A stretch of 61,270 bases of DNA from Planctomycetaceae bacterium (GTDB lineage Bacteria > Planctomycetota > Planctomycetia > Planctomycetales > Planctomycetaceae). Positions 1-8,714 of this stretch are shown here, one piece after another. The translations under genes were made by a program, and so were the position numbers. The stretch covers positions 1 through 61,270 of the forward strand of contig JANQSH010000078.1 of assembly GCA_028284145.1 (NCBI GenBank). Reading direction: 5' to 3'. The first letter of the stretch is position 1, and each line of letters opens with the position of its first letter. The notes beneath the pieces are model-generated. The model was not told the DNA's origin and did not search any database. It was given only the letters and a program-made list of their open reading frames with translations.

Positions 1-950
1 CAAACGCGCAACGTACGCATTGAGGCATCGGCCCATGCAGATTCGATCTGGCCCGTTTGAATCAGCCGAGAAAAATGCTCGACCATGCAGGTTTCCTGAT
101 GTGCCTTCCCGGCTCGAAATTCTTCTGAACTGCCAACGCGATCGTGAAACCAGAAGCGAGCTTTTTTTTCATCACGTGGTCGAGTGAAGTCGTCACAGAC
201 CAGGCTCCCTTCTGTGCCAGTGATTTCCACCCAGCAACGCCAGGCGGATTGATATCCGCAATCAAAAGTGGCAATGCGATCATCCGAAAACCAGAGCGTG
301 CCGTTAAACCGCTTGTCGACCTCGTCGGCATAAACGCCTGAACCAAAAACTTTCGACGGGAGTTCATCGAATGCCCAGAGGGAAATCCCGATGCAATACC
401 ATCCCAGATCGAAAACAGCTCCGCCTCCCAGGTTGCGTTGGTTTCGATAGTCGTCTTTGGCGTGTGAGCCACGAAAGGTGAAAGCTGACGTGACACGTTG
501 CACCACTCCCAGCGCTCCCTGCTGCAGTCGAACGGACATCGACGCGGCGCGGGGATGGTGAAACCACATCGTCCCGTCCATCAACTGGACATTGTTCTCC
601 CGACATGCGGCGATCATCTGCTGGGCATCCTCGATCGTATGAGCCAGCGGTTTTTCGCACAAAACATGCTTGCCAGCGTGAGCCGCTTTGATGGTCCATT
701 CCGCGTGCAGAGAAGGAGGCAGCGGAATGTAGACCGCATCGATTTCCGGATCGTCCAGCAGTGCCTGATAATCACCAAAGGCGTTGGGAACGGAACTCTC
801 TTTCGCCCAATGATCGGCTTTTTCTCTGGAGCGGCTGGCGATGGCAACCCATTCGGCATTTTCGGCAGCCTGTATCGCTGGTCCAACTTTCGCAGCAATG
901 CGTGCTGCTCCCAGAATTCCGAAACGAACAGGTGCGGATGAGTCTTGCAT
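1..950 (-). CDS. Gfo/Idh/MocA family oxidoreductase, 3' end outside window
   Basis: The reading frame is open from an ATG at 950 down to the first base of the window, so about 316 codons are visible and the C-terminus is missing. The N-terminus has a Rossmann dinucleotide-binding start (VRFGILGAARIAAK), followed by an acidic/polar region and the EKPLAHT motif near residue 100, the usual Glu-Lys-Pro signature of this NAD(P)-dependent sugar or inositol dehydrogenase family. The middle contains GGGAVFDLGWYCI, which matches the family's GGG-x(2)-D-x-G stretch. The substrate cannot be told; planctomycetes carry many paralogs. It is transcribed away from the downstream kinase gap and shows no frameshift. 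The family call is firm, the specific reaction is unknown. Confidence 0.9.
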   Translation of the reverse strand, partial: MQDSSAPVRFGILGAARIAAKVGPAIQAAENAEWVAIASRSREKADHWAKESSVPNAFGDYQALLDDPEIDAVYIPLPPSLHAEWTIKAAHAGKHVLCEKPLAHTIEDAQQMIAACRENNVQLMDGTMWFHHPRAASMSVRLQQGALGVVQRVTSAFTFRGSHAKDDYRNQRNLGGGAVFDLGWYCIGISLWAFDELPSKVFGSGVYADEVDKRFNGTLWFSDDRIATFDCGYQSAWRCWVEITGTEGSLVCDDFTRPRDEKKARFWFHDRVGSSEEFRAGKAHQETCMVEHFSRLIQTGQIESAWADASMRTLRV

Positions 951-1040
951 ATCAGTCTGCCCGAATGCGGTAAGGCCAACGTCACAACACAAAAAAATGA
1001 CACGAAAATGATGAGGACAAAATTCGCATTGTCCTTTGAA

Positions 1041-2486
1041 TCAAGCGTTGTCTCGCTGATGCAACATCGCCAGACGGATTTGACGACGCACATCCAACGC
1101 GGTCACCGGCTGAACCAGAAACCGAATGTGTTGCTCCACCGTGCGTTGTTCCAGCAAGTCGCGTTGCTTGTCTTCGAGCACGATCACCGCAGCAAACTTT
1201 TGCGACTTCGCGAGTTGAATGACCTGCGGGACCGCTTCATCCATGTGGACGCCAATGCCGCCCCCCATCAGCACGACGCACTCCGGGCCGTCTTTTTTCA
1301 TACGTTCCAAAGCACGGTAGACGTCTCGAATCATCAGCACGCGAAACCCTTTTTCTGAAAGATATTCGCGTAGAATATCCTGATGCTTGGCGCGTGTTTC
1401 GACACACATCACTCGACCAATAGTTGATCGTTTGTCCGACTCACCAGTGGGCAGCCGGCTATTTCCGCCGACGGGTGAATCATCTGCCCGTCTCAAGACC
1501 AGCCGCAAGTCGGCAACCAGTTCGGTGGGTGTTTGATATCGGCGTTCCGGCTTGAATTCCGTCAATTTTTCCACGATCCGCTGCACATCTGCCGGCAGGT
1601 TGGGATCGTGCGTACGAACCGGTTGAATGTTCTGATAACGCGAAAGGCGCGTTCTCTCTTCGCGACGGCGACTGCGCGGATAGGGTGGCACACCGGTCAC
1701 TAACTCGTAAAAAATCGCGCCCAGAAAAAAAAGGTCTGTGCGCGGGTCATCATGCGGTGCCCCCGTGCCGCGTTCGAGCGTATTGTATTCCAGCGTGCGA
1801 GGCATATCACCGTTGTCGTAATGGGCAATCATGTTCTCATCCAGCGCCAGTCCAAAGTCAATCAGCATGGCGATCCCACGGCTGCTCATCAGTACGTTGG
1901 TCATCTTGAGATCACGATGAGTCACTCCTTTGGAGAGGGCGTACTCCAGCCCTTCGGCAACATCCAGAATGAAACCAGCCGCTTCGATCGGACCCAGTTT
2001 CTTGCGAATCCGGACGAATTCCCGCAGATTTCCCCCTTCGATAAACTCCATCGTAAAATAGTGCAGATCTCCCTTACTGCCGACGTCGTAGATCGGGGTG
2101 ATATTCTTGTGCTTCAACCGTTTGCCAAGTTCGGCTTCGCGCCGAAACTGATCGATCGATTCGGGATCGCGCGCCCAGCGGCGGCGGAGTACCTTTACGC
2201 CGATCATCTTACCATCGGTAATGGAACAGGCGCGATACACGCGGGCGAAACTGCCCGAGGCGTTGCGGTACATCAATTTGTATCCGCCCAATACAAGGCC
2301 ATCTGCATCGCCACTCTTGATTTTCGACAACTGAAACGATGTGAGATATTGAGCGCGGAGAAGTTGATCGAGCAACTCGGAAGGGTGGCGGGTCCGGGAA
2401 CCGGTCTGAGCCTGACATTCCTCCAGTTGGGCCGGCTCGACCAGTCGCAAGTCCAGCAATTTGCGGCTCAATTCGTCAACGGTCAT
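1041..2486 (-). CDS. Ser/Thr protein kinase with C-terminal degenerate receiver domain
   Basis: 481 aa. Residues 1-66 form a short N-terminal domain (VDEL...LRAQYLTSFQ), a type seen ahead of planctomycete kinases. Residues 69-333 are a Hanks-type kinase: weak Gly loop (ASGSFARV, about 76-83), Lys98 in GVKVL, HRDLKMTN at 190-197 and DFG at 210-212. The activation segment lacks a clear APE motif. Residues 355-475 resemble a response-regulator receiver in length and alternating hydrophobic strands, but the expected acceptor Asp position reads VVLMGGG and the conserved Lys position reads LVQP, so phosphotransfer there is unlikely. No membrane helix is seen; it is probably cytosolic. The kinase call is secure and the receiver assignment is inference from pattern. 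Confidence 0.9.
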   Translation of the reverse strand: MTVDELSRKLLDLRLVEPAQLEECQAQTGSRTRHPSELLDQLLRAQYLTSFQLSKIKSGDADGLVLGGYKLMYRNASGSFARVYRACSITDGKMIGVKVLRRRWARDPESIDQFRREAELGKRLKHKNITPIYDVGSKGDLHYFTMEFIEGGNLREFVRIRKKLGPIEAAGFILDVAEGLEYALSKGVTHRDLKMTNVLMSSRGIAMLIDFGLALDENMIAHYDNGDMPRTLEYNTLERGTGAPHDDPRTDLFFLGAIFYELVTGVPPYPRSRRREERTRLSRYQNIQPVRTHDPNLPADVQRIVEKLTEFKPERRYQTPTELVADLRLVLRRADDSPVGGNSRLPTGESDKRSTIGRVMCVETRAKHQDILREYLSEKGFRVLMIRDVYRALERMKKDGPECVVLMGGGIGVHMDEAVPQVIQLAKSQKFAAVIVLEDKQRDLLEQRTVEQHIRFLVQPVTALDVRRQIRLAMLHQRDNA

Positions 2487-2917
2487 GTTTTGATCACATG
2501 TGACTGAAGGATTTCGGGACGTGTGGAACTTATGTTGATGACATCGTCAGAATCAGAAGATGGCATCTGTCGCGAATGATCACAATTCACAACGAAAACT
2601 GCCCAGGCGCGAAACGAAAAGACCAGAACATCGAAAGGAAAACCGCCTCAACTCTTCGATCCTACCAGTCTGGGCCTGATGATCAAGTGCGATGTCAGAG
2701 ATACACCGAATGTGATGAAGAATGCCACTTTATGGATGGGTAACGATACCGTTGGAGCCGTCGATATTAATGATACGCAGGCAACCCAGGATGCAGGTTG
2801 TGAGTATCAGATTGAATTGGGGAATCGCACGATGTCCGGGCATTGACCTGCTTTCGTTGATTTTGGAGAATTGTCACCATGCCTTGTCATCAATTTTTTC
2901 AACTCGGGAGAAACGCT
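2487..2917. promoter_or_regulatory. Divergent intergenic region between kinase and GlsB-like gene
   Basis: About 430 bases separate two divergently oriented starts, so promoters for both genes should lie here. I see no convincing coding region, RNA gene or strong inverted repeat. A GGAG-type ribosome binding site (cgggag) lies just before the start at 2918. Confidence 0.4.
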
Positions 2918-3172
2918 ATGGGATGGATAGTCTGGATTGTGTTTGGATTGATTGCCGGAATTATCGCCAAAATCATTATGCCTGGTGCGCAGCGAGGTGG
3001 CTTCATTGTGACCACCATTTTGGGGATTCTCGGTGCGATGATTGGCGGCTGGATTGGCACACAACTTGGTTGGGGTTCAGTCGATGGCTTTAACCTGCCC
3101 AGCCTTGCATTGGCGGTGGTCGGTGCCATCGTCTTACTGTTCGTTTTCGGATTTGTGATGAATAAAAAGTGA
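2918..3172 (+). CDS. GlsB/YeaQ/YmgE family stress-response membrane protein
   Basis: 84 aa starting MGWIVWIVFG. It has the features of the transglycosylase-associated family: a first helix ending in Gly-rich turns (GLIAGIIAKIIMPG), a second helix with small residues (GAMIGGWIG) and a third helix near the C-terminus. All are short hydrophobic segments with few charges, so it is an integral inner-membrane protein. The role in the family is poorly defined (envelope stress). I chose the ATG at 2918 because it follows cgggag at a suitable distance and matches the family N-terminus; a longer frame from 2879 adds residues unlike the family. It stands alone, ahead of a copy of the 98-bp repeat. Confidence 0.85.
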   Translation: MGWIVWIVFGLIAGIIAKIIMPGAQRGGFIVTTILGILGAMIGGWIGTQLGWGSVDGFNLPSLALAVVGAIVLLFVFGFVMNKK

Positions 3173-3221
3173 GCATGGCAAAGGGCATTCGTAATCACAG
3201 GATTGTTTGCGCGGGGCGACA

Positions 3222-3319
3222 TCCCTGTTTCCCTTTTCGTGTGATGTTCTTGCTCGTGGGAGTCTGTGTTTGCAGGCCAAAAGACGAACTTTCGTGCCAC
3301 AGAAGAGCGTAATACGCTC
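3222..3319 (+). repeat. Dispersed 98-bp repeat, copy A
   Basis: First of nine related copies in the window. The right end is a perfect 15-base palindrome (gagcgtaatacgctc, 3305-3319). The left end is diverged (ccctgttt instead of gagcagttt). It lies between the GlsB-like gene and the radical SAM gene, about 60 bases before the latter's start. Confidence 0.85.
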
Positions 3320-3379
3320 CAGACTGAAAGTGACAGGCAATCCGCTTCCTCGCCAGTTCGCAAATCGTGGGAATGCCCA

Positions 3380-4690
3380 ATGTATTTTCGCATGGTCAAA
3401 CGTGTTCTATTGGAAACCAACAAGCGGCTCGTCTGGAAACTCGCCTGGAACTTTGGTTTCAAAGGGATACGGGCTGTCCAGAAGCACAAGAAACGGATGG
3501 AGCAGGGCGAAGCCTTCCCGCCGTTTCTTTATATCTCCGTGCTGAATAGTTGCAACTTGCGCTGCCAGGGTTGCTGGGTCGATGTCGCGGCCAGACAACA
3601 GACCATTTCGCCCGAGGCAATGCGCAAGCTGATTCGCGAATGCAACGCAATGGGCAACTATTTTTTTGGCATTGTCGGCGGCGAGCCGTTCATGCATCCG
3701 CAACTGCTCGACATTCTGGCCGAACATCCAAAGTGCTATTTCCAGGTCTTCACGAACGGGCATTTCATCACGTCAGACGTGGCCAGACGACTGCGCGAAA
3801 TGGGTAACGTTACTCCGCTGGTCAGCGTGGAAGGGAATGAAATCATCAGTGATGAGCGGCGTGGTCGAGATGGCGTTTACAACAGGACGTTGGAAGGTAT
3901 TCAGAGTTGCCTCGACGCAAAACTGCTGACGGGGGTTTGTACCAGTCTCTGCCAGACCAACATTGACGACCTGTTGAATGAAGCCTGGATCGATCGGCTG
4001 ATTGAGATGGGTGTGATGTACACGTGGTTTCACGTTTACCGACCAATGGGGGCCGATCCACAACCAGACATGTCCCTCACGCCGGAGCAGCAACTGCGGG
4101 CGCGGAAATTTGTCGTCGAGATGCGGGCGAAGAAACCGATTGCGATTGTCGACGCCTATTTCGATGGACAAGGGCAAGCACTCTGTCCGGCAGCCACGGG
4201 GATCACCAATCACATCAATCCGTGGGGGGGCATCGAACCATGCCCCATCATTCAGTTCGTCACAGACGACATTCACGACGAAAGCAGGACGTTGAAGGAG
4301 AAATTCAACTCACCCTACCTGCGGGAGTTCCGCGAACTCGCAGCCGATACCACCCGTGGCTGTATTGTGCTGGAACGCCCCGACCTGTTACAGCAATTGG
4401 TCGAAAAACATGGCGCCAAAGATGGCACAATTCGTCAGACGGCCATCCCCGAACTGAAAGCGATGCAGGTCCGTACATCGCAGTTCAATCCAGCCGAACA
4501 GATTCCAGAGAAGAACTGGATTTACCGCTTCGCCAAGAAGCACTGGTTCAATGATTTTGGCGTCTATCGGCAGGCGGATCATACCCTTTCCGCTGCTCCC
4601 TATCTGGTTGATTCGCAGACACATACCGCACCGTTACCGGTTGCGTCTGGAACATCGCCCGAGCTGGTGCAGTTGAATCGAGATAATTGA
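3380..4690 (+). CDS. Radical SAM protein with SPASM-like C-terminal region
   Basis: 436 aa from the ATG at 3380. The cluster-binding motif CNLRCQGC (Cys58, Cys62, Cys65) marks a radical SAM enzyme that cleaves S-adenosylmethionine at a 4Fe-4S centre. A GGEPFMHP motif for SAM binding follows. Later Cys residues (ALCPAATG, EPCPIIQF, RGCIVL) look like an auxiliary cluster-binding SPASM-type tail. The family includes peptide-modifying and many uncharacterised enzymes, and no precursor peptide gene is evident next to it. A longer frame starting at 3266 would translate the upstream repeat copy and is rejected. Substrate unknown. Confidence 0.88.
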   Translation: MYFRMVKRVLLETNKRLVWKLAWNFGFKGIRAVQKHKKRMEQGEAFPPFLYISVLNSCNLRCQGCWVDVAARQQTISPEAMRKLIRECNAMGNYFFGIVGGEPFMHPQLLDILAEHPKCYFQVFTNGHFITSDVARRLREMGNVTPLVSVEGNEIISDERRGRDGVYNRTLEGIQSCLDAKLLTGVCTSLCQTNIDDLLNEAWIDRLIEMGVMYTWFHVYRPMGADPQPDMSLTPEQQLRARKFVVEMRAKKPIAIVDAYFDGQGQALCPAATGITNHINPWGGIEPCPIIQFVTDDIHDESRTLKEKFNSPYLREFRELAADTTRGCIVLERPDLLQQLVEKHGAKDGTIRQTAIPELKAMQVRTSQFNPAEQIPEKNWIYRFAKKHWFNDFGVYRQADHTLSAAPYLVDSQTHTAPLPVASGTSPELVQLNRDN

Positions 4691-4707
4691 AGGAATTTCA
4701 GTTCGAG

Positions 4708-4741
4708 TGTTGACGTGATGTTCATCCATGCCACGTCAACA
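4708..4741. terminator. Inverted repeat, possible terminator between convergent genes
   Basis: TGTTGACGTG (4708-4717) pairs perfectly with CACGTCAACA (4732-4741) across a 14-base loop. It sits just after the radical SAM stop and before the end of the convergent DUF1501 gene. There is no poly-T tract, so its role as a terminator is only likely from position. Confidence 0.5.
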
Positions 4742-4770
4742 TCGTGTCGTGGTTATCCTGTTGATCCTGT

Positions 4771-4825
4771 CTGATTCCTGCACTGACGACAAACGGCCGG
4801 GAGGCCCCTGCCCTGCGGGAACTCA
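4771..4825 (+). repeat. Repeat family 3 (Pro-rich-looking GC hairpin), copy 1
   Basis: Begins ctgattcctg and runs through gacaaacggccgggagg, cccctgccctg and ggaactca. It matches stretches at 26632-26689 and 58484-58521. The core forms a short hairpin with arms like GCAGG/CCTGC in the other copies. It overlaps the last codons of the DUF1501 gene. Confidence 0.6.
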
Positions 4826-4840
4826 GACCAGTTCCCGCAG
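4813..4840 (-). terminator. Hairpin across the DUF1501 stop codon
   Basis: CTGCGGGAACT (4813-4823) pairs perfectly with AGTTCCCGCAG (4830-4840) around a 6-base loop. The stop codon of the minus-strand DUF1501 gene lies inside it. No T-run follows. It may act on termination or mRNA stability, which is inference. Confidence 0.5.
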
Positions 4841-6202
4841 TGGTTGAACACCCTCGTCAATTGGCGATTGAGATCTGCCACGGAAATCGAACACCCGTTC
4901 GGGCATCGGGAACAGGCCCATGTTGTGATACAGCGTGGCAAAGATTTCCTGGAATTTGACCGGCCGATCTTTGGGAACCTCGGCCAGGCGGTTAGTCGAG
5001 CCAATCACCTGACCGGTTTGCATGCCACCACCAGCCATCAGGGCCGCGGAAACCCGAGACCAGTGGTCACGTCCTTTCTTCGAGTTGATTTTCGGTGTGC
5101 GACCGAATTCGCCCCAGCAGATCACGCTGACGTCATCGAGCATCTGCCGTTCTTTCAGATCGAGGATGAGCGCGCTGAGTGCATTGTCGAGCATGGGGAA
5201 GTCGGTGCGGGCGCGGTTGAAGTTGTCGCTGTGCCAGTCCCAGCGAGAGAAATTCAAAGAGACATACCTCGCTCCCGCTTCAACCAGCCGTCGAGCAAGC
5301 AGAAAATTCTCGGTCAGTTTTGGGGCACCATCGGCTCGAAATTCGGGATCGCCCTGCCCGTAGCGAGCGACAATTTTCGAATCTTCCTGAGAAAGATCCA
5401 ACGCCTGGGTGAGACTGGAAGAGGTCAGTATCCCCAACGCCTGCTCAGTGCAGGAATCGATTCCCGTCATCTGGCCGGCGGTGTCGGCATCACGTTTGAA
5501 ACGATCCATCGCCTGCATCAACAACTTACGGTCACGCAGACGTTCCAGCGTGATGCCGTTGAGTTTCCTGTCTTTCACGGTGTCGGAGGCACTGTTTTCG
5601 TCTTTACCCCCTTTCAATCGAAACGCGGCATGTGCCATTCCGAGAAAGCCGCCATGCCCGGGATCGCCCCATTGTTTGTGGCTGGTCTTGTGCATCAGTG
5701 AGAGATGCGAGGGAATGCCTGGATTGGCCGAATTGAGCAATCGCGACACCCACGCGCCGGCTGAGGGATGAAAACGTTCGGTATTGGTCGAGAGTTTGCG
5801 TCCGGTCATGCATTGACAGGCGACATGTCCACTCTGACAGTCGGCGATAGAGCGAATGATGATACACTTGTCCATCAACGTTGCCAGTCGGGGGAAGAGT
5901 TCACAAATTTCGATGCCGGGTACATTGGTCGGAATCGGCATGAATTCGCCACGGATTTCAGATGGCGCTTCCGGCTTGAGATCCCACATGTCGAGATGGG
6001 GCGGACCACCAGGCAGGAAGATATTGATGATCGCCTTTTGCGACCTGCCGATTTTGGCTTCCGCTTCGGCTCGCAAGAGATCGGCCAACGTCATGCCTCC
6101 CGCACCAAGCGCGCCGATCTTGAGGAACTCCCGCCGTGAATGGCCATCGCAAAAACCGTTGACTTTACAATTGGTGGGCCGACGTCCTTCAATGGTCAAC
6201 AT
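4823..6202 (-). CDS. DUF1501 domain-containing protein with Tat signal
   Basis: 459 aa. Residues 22-28 are SRREFLK followed by a hydrophobic small-residue stretch (GALGAGGMTLADLL), a twin-arginine export signal. The body carries DUF1501/sulfatase-like landmarks: NIFLPGGPPHLDMWD, RSIADCQSGH, GDPGHGGFLGMA and the late CWGEFGRTPKIN with RDHW. The family is strongly expanded in planctomycetes and often sits near cytochrome-type DUF1549/DUF1553 genes, but no such partner is seen here. Catalytic activity is not established for the family. An AGGAG-like site precedes the ATG at 6202. It ends in the hairpin at 4813-4840. Confidence 0.93.
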   Translation of the reverse strand: MLTIEGRRPTNCKVNGFCDGHSRREFLKIGALGAGGMTLADLLRAEAEAKIGRSQKAIINIFLPGGPPHLDMWDLKPEAPSEIRGEFMPIPTNVPGIEICELFPRLATLMDKCIIIRSIADCQSGHVACQCMTGRKLSTNTERFHPSAGAWVSRLLNSANPGIPSHLSLMHKTSHKQWGDPGHGGFLGMAHAAFRLKGGKDENSASDTVKDRKLNGITLERLRDRKLLMQAMDRFKRDADTAGQMTGIDSCTEQALGILTSSSLTQALDLSQEDSKIVARYGQGDPEFRADGAPKLTENFLLARRLVEAGARYVSLNFSRWDWHSDNFNRARTDFPMLDNALSALILDLKERQMLDDVSVICWGEFGRTPKINSKKGRDHWSRVSAALMAGGGMQTGQVIGSTNRLAEVPKDRPVKFQEIFATLYHNMGLFPMPERVFDFRGRSQSPIDEGVQPLRELV

Positions 6203-6355
6203 GGGAGTTTCTCCTCAGTTGCAAAGGGAATCTGCAAACCACAAAGACGGGTGTCTCGCCACCATGATATCGGCAGTTGTTGATTTGATCATCCCCAAAA
6301 TGAAAAAATCCGATTGACCTCGGAAAGTTCCAAAATGGCGTAACAAATATGCCTG

Positions 6356-6441
6356 GGGCGTGTTACGCTCTTTTGTGACGCGATGGAAGTCGTTCGGCCT
6401 GCAAATCGAGCCAGAACGTTACGCAAAAAGGTAAACTGCTC
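6356..6441 (-). repeat. Dispersed 98-bp repeat, copy B (diverged)
   Basis: Reverse-oriented and shorter (about 86 bases). The palindromic end reads gcgtgttacgctc and the other end reads aactgctc. Its terminal base at 6441 is the G of the FabF TAG stop codon read on the minus strand. Confidence 0.75.
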
Positions 6442-7757
6442 TAAAATGGTTTACGCTGATCGCAGACGGCATGGCGGCGGAACAGGGCCGCGACAAGATG
6501 CCCACCAAAACCAAGTGAGAGCTTCAAGGTGGTTTCGATTCGGCGTCTGGCGAATCGCCCGGCAGTGTAGTCGAGATCGCATTGATCGTCCGGCTGGTTG
6601 AGATTGACCGTTGGAGGAACACAACTATCGCGCATCGCAAGTAATGCTGCGGAGGTTTCGACACTTCCAGCCGCTCCCAGCAGATGCCCAATGCTCCCCT
6701 TCAATCCCGAGCAGGCGACACGTTTGGCATTCTTCCCGAGCGCCGCATGGACAGCTTTGGTTTCACAAACGTCGTTCAGCAACGTACCAGTGCCATGCAG
6801 GTTGATATAGTCCACTTCGTCAGACGTGACCTCGGCCGATCGCAAAATCTGCTGGATGAGGCGTGTTAGCGCAACGCCATCGGTTTCGAGTTGTGTCATG
6901 GCGGAAATATCCGCCGCCATCCCCCCGGAAAGCCATTCTGCGTAGGGTGAGGCGCCTCGTTTCTCGGCATGTTCGGCTTTTTCCATCACAATGATCGATG
7001 CGCCTTCGCCGACGACGAATCCATTGCGCTGTCGATCGAATGGACGGCACGCGGTGGCCGGATCATCAAAGCCCTGCGCGAGAACACCAAGTCGCTTGAA
7101 TGATGCAAGGACGGCCTCATGCAAAGAGGCATCGCTGCTGCCAGCCACAACGACGTCGCACATGCCATGTCGCAGCAAGTCGGCTGCCCGGACGAGACAG
7201 GTTAACCCCGTCGCACATGCGGCAATCGGACAGAGTGACGGTCCACGCAGATCGAACAATGTGGAAACCGCTGCGGCTGGAGCGTGTGGTTGAAATTGCA
7301 ACCAGTCGGCGGTGAGCTGGTCATCAACATTACGAGAACCGTACAGATTGTGAGAGCTGTGCAGGGTCTCAAAAGCGCGTTGAAAACTGATCAGCCCTCC
7401 CTTACTGGTGCCGATTACACAGCCGGTTCGATTCCGTTCTTCCGGCGTGAGTGTCGTCGTATCGAAATGGGCATCCGTCAGGGCTTCCTGGGCAGCACAC
7501 AGAGCCAGCGAAATGACCTGATCTCGTGGCTGACGGAATAACGGCTGCGATTCGTTAATTCCAGTCGGGAGTTCTGGTGCGATTTGAGACGCCGGTGCAC
7601 CGGCGAATCCGGGCAAAGGATGGCGTAAGCCGAAGTCCCGGTCGTCCAGCCAGGTCGTGCGGCTTTTCCCCGAGAGAAAACCGCGCCAACTCGATTCGCG
7701 ATCACTGCCATGTGGCGTGACCAGGCCGATACCGGTAATGACAACACGCTGACTCAT
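6441..7757 (-). CDS. fabF: Beta-ketoacyl-ACP synthase II-type enzyme
   Basis: 438 aa, condensing enzyme of fatty acid or polyketide-like synthesis. The catalytic triad is visible: Cys181 in AACATG, His321 in LHGTGT and His358 in SIGHLLGAAG. The spacing (140 and 37 residues) matches the classical FabF Cys/His/His arrangement. The N-terminus RVVITGIGLVTPHG is typical. The central region is less conserved than housekeeping FabF, and no acyl carrier protein or FabG is adjacent, so it may be a paralog serving a special lipid; the symbol marks the family, not proven orthology. It follows a small membrane-protein gene and an HYExAFE gene on the same strand. The TAG stop is formed at the edge of repeat copy B. 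Confidence 0.9.
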   Translation of the reverse strand: MSQRVVITGIGLVTPHGSDRESSWRGFLSGKSRTTWLDDRDFGLRHPLPGFAGAPASQIAPELPTGINESQPLFRQPRDQVISLALCAAQEALTDAHFDTTTLTPEERNRTGCVIGTSKGGLISFQRAFETLHSSHNLYGSRNVDDQLTADWLQFQPHAPAAAVSTLFDLRGPSLCPIAACATGLTCLVRAADLLRHGMCDVVVAGSSDASLHEAVLASFKRLGVLAQGFDDPATACRPFDRQRNGFVVGEGASIIVMEKAEHAEKRGASPYAEWLSGGMAADISAMTQLETDGVALTRLIQQILRSAEVTSDEVDYINLHGTGTLLNDVCETKAVHAALGKNAKRVACSGLKGSIGHLLGAAGSVETSAALLAMRDSCVPPTVNLNQPDDQCDLDYTAGRFARRRIETTLKLSLGFGGHLVAALFRRHAVCDQRKPF

Positions 7758-7806
7758 AGTGTGCGGCTGGCTGCGAAAAGAGGCTTACGATCTGTCTCAG
7801 AAAAAT

Positions 7807-8022
7807 TCAACGACGCTGCGTCGCGCGACAGACGGCGAACAGAACGAGGCCGATGAGAATACCGACGATGATGCCATCGAACGTGAAGTTTGTCCAACGG
7901 CGGGGGGCGGGTTCTGGTTGTGCCGTAATCTCGGCTGTTTCGTCGTTGGCTTCCTCAGCTTGTGCCAACAGGATGGGTGACGCAAGAGCACCGTCGCCGA
8001 ACAAATGTGTCATCGGGTTCAT
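7807..8022 (-). CDS. Small single-pass membrane protein, hypothetical
   Basis: 71 aa. The first 40 residues are polar and acidic (QAEEANDETAEI) after a short hydrophobic start. They are followed by one clear membrane helix (GIIVGILIGLVLFAVC) and a short basic tail (RATQRR), which predicts a type with the C-terminus in the cytoplasm. It lies 49 bases upstream of fabF and 43 bases downstream of the HYExAFE gene on the same strand, so the three may be cotranscribed. I do not recognise the family. The reading frame is supported by position and a sensible hydropathy pattern rather than known homologs. Confidence 0.6.
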   Translation of the reverse strand: MNPMTHLFGDGALASPILLAQAEEANDETAEITAQPEPAPRRWTNFTFDGIIVGILIGLVLFAVCRATQRR

Positions 8023-8065
8023 ACCTGTTATGATCTATGATCGGCTTGGGGGGATCGGAGAAAAA

Positions 8066-8572
8066 TTACAGATAGAGTTCCAACGGCGCTCTTAGACGCC
8101 GGTATTCGCGACTGGAGAGATTGACCGTCTGCCAACTTGTTGAACGTGTCGTCATTTCCATGTGGTATTCATCGGCCCAGACACCGAAAAAGGCATAGTC
8201 CCGATCACGAAAATGAAACCGTGTTGAGTCAGAGATTGCAGACTCATTTTCATTGGCTACATCGTAGGCGAATACCAGCAGAGAACGGAATTCCTCGCCG
8301 AAGAGATCCTGCCAGGCCAGCATGCTTTGCATGTCGTCCAGGGTGGCCCAGTTCTCCCAGCGCCGACCATTGCCGGAAGAGGGAAAACGCCGGCCCTTAA
8401 TGTCGACCAGCAGATTCGGCGTCTGTTCAGAATAAACGATGAAGTCGAGCGACTTCAAGGAGACAGACTGAAACAGCGCGCGCCGCGCTTCGTCAACCAC
8501 AACATGAGGCACGCGATGCGACCGCAGATAGGATTCAAATGCGGCTTCGTAATGATTGTGTCGCAGTGCCAT
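8066..8572 (-). CDS. HYExAFE family protein, nuclease-like fold suspected
   Basis: 168 aa. The N-terminus contains HYEAAFESYL, the signature that names this planctomycete-centred family, then VPHVVVDEARRAL. A stretch LDFIVYS...LLVDIKGRRF resembles the D-x(n)-(D/E)-x-K core of PD-(D/E)xK nucleases, with Asp and Lys in the right order; that functional link is inference. The remaining half is acidic and aromatic with no membrane helix, so the protein is likely cytosolic. It is near-universal in the planctomycetes I recall, which argues for a core role rather than defence. A repeat copy lies 32 bases upstream of its start. Confidence 0.82.
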   Translation of the reverse strand: MALRHNHYEAAFESYLRSHRVPHVVVDEARRALFQSVSLKSLDFIVYSEQTPNLLVDIKGRRFPSSGNGRRWENWATLDDMQSMLAWQDLFGEEFRSLLVFAYDVANENESAISDSTRFHFRDRDYAFFGVWADEYHMEMTTRSTSWQTVNLSSREYRRLRAPLELYL

Positions 8573-8603
8573 GATATCCAGACTCCATATGACCAGCCAC
8601 GTT

Positions 8604-8702
8604 GAAATGTATTACATGTCTGCGTGCCGCGAAAATCGTTGCCTGGCTTGCAGACAGAGACTCCCTCGAGCCAAAACGATATGCAAACGGGTAAACTGTA
8701 CG
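8604..8702 (-). repeat. Dispersed 98-bp repeat, copy C (diverged)
   Basis: Reverse-oriented copy just upstream of the HYExAFE gene. The palindromic end reads gaaatgtattacatgtc: the core GTATTAC is kept and the two adjoining base pairs are changed on both sides (C-G to T-A, G-C to A-T), so pairing is preserved. Confidence 0.75.
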
Positions 8703-8714
8703 AGGAACTTTTAT

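Noticed and set aside
614..1093. 159-aa minus-strand frame over the oxidoreductase start
   Set aside because: It is in the wrong frame; the oxidoreductase frame, open to the window edge, explains the sequence.
3266..3379. N-terminal extension of the radical SAM protein
   Set aside because: It is a translation of repeat copy A and unlike the family N-terminus.
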